64,000 nt of DNA, from assembly GCA_003342895.1 (NCBI GenBank), contig PTFA01000337.1, positions 806,001-870,000 on the forward strand, given 5' to 3'. Every line of letters begins with the position of its first letter. Position 1 is the first letter of the stretch. Below are positions 63,601 through 64,000 of this stretch, piece by piece. The notes under the pieces were generated by a model. It was not told where the DNA came from. It did no database searches and was given only the letters and a program-made list of their open reading frames with translations. Both the position numbers and the translations under genes were made by a program. This DNA is from Casuarius casuarius (taxonomy: Eukaryota; Chordata; Aves; Casuariiformes; Casuariidae).

Positions 63601-64000
63601 TCACAGAACAGTCAATCCGGTCACAGGTTTGCTTATATTACCCAGCTTTGTAGTGTTGCAGATTTCAGGCCTGGCTATAGGAGGTACTTTGTTTGGGACT
63701 CATTTAAGATCGTTTAAATTTGATTTTTAATTATTTTTAATTTCCTGAAGTAGTTGTTTTTATCACAAAATTTTCTAAGCTTCTCTGAATTCAACATTTT
63801 CTTGTAATTTTTGAAGAAGCATTTCAGTAATATTTCAGTGAGGATAGAGATTAAAAATACGCTTTTCTTTCTGAAGAAGAAATACTTTGCAACCTCTGAA
63901 CTCTTCAAAAGAACCTCTGAACCTCTGAACTCTTCCNAAAAATAATGTTTGGAAATTGCAATTTGACATATAAAATTGCTGTTATACTAATCAAATTTGT
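63601..64000. other. AT-rich DNA, no gene seen
   Basis: Near 63891-63936 the phrase CCTCTGAACTCTTC occurs twice with an intervening partial copy. This is a local imperfect duplication. Nothing else is supportable. Confidence 0.5.

Overview
The window looks like a gene-poor, AT-rich intergenic or intronic stretch of a bird chromosome, on a chicken-like repeat background. The evidence is the repeat content. There are four CR1 non-LTR retrotransposon copies with typical avian 3' ends, plus at least two much older CR1 fragments of the type shared by birds, turtles and crocodilians. No other interspersed repeat family is abundant. No complete cellular protein-coding gene, rRNA, tRNA, CRISPR array, operon or prokaryotic signal was found. 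Nearly all open frames longer than 60 codons are chance frames in AT-rich DNA or pieces of decayed CR1 proteins. Family calls were made from remembered motifs and read by eye, not by search.

Layout. 1-2.8 kb: unique sequence with clustered TAATTA-type motifs and one small GC-richer block, possibly conserved non-coding DNA. 2.8-11.4 kb: featureless AT-rich DNA apart from a possible ancient repeat 3' end near 6.1 kb. 11.4-12.3 kb: 5'-truncated CR1 on the minus strand. 14.1-15.5 kb: ancient CR1 on the minus strand. 15.5-21.2 kb: simple repeats only. 21.2-25.05 kb: a nearly full-length CR1 on the plus strand with remnants of ORF1 (SGNH esterase) and ORF2 (endonuclease plus reverse transcriptase). 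25-47 kb: a 22 kb desert. 47.0-48.0 kb: 5'-truncated CR1, minus strand. 52.3-52.9 kb: ancient CR1 3' region, plus strand. 54.5-55.2 kb: a GC-rich block that may be a solo LTR. 57.88-58.24 kb: a strong splice acceptor, a 23-codon frame and an AATAAA, a weak candidate terminal exon. 62.6-63.6 kb: CR1 on the minus strand with an internal in-frame deletion.

The only genes that work together here are the two CR1 ORFs, and both are dead. ORF1 is split by frameshifts. ORF2 has frameshifts, stops and an Asn in place of the catalytic Asp of reverse transcriptase motif A. I found no undescribed system. The most checkable items are the internally deleted CR1 at 63.38 kb, the 14-bp duplication that breaks the large CR1, the LTR-like block and the possible terminal exon. 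Isolated single N calls are scattered through the whole window and interrupt several frames.
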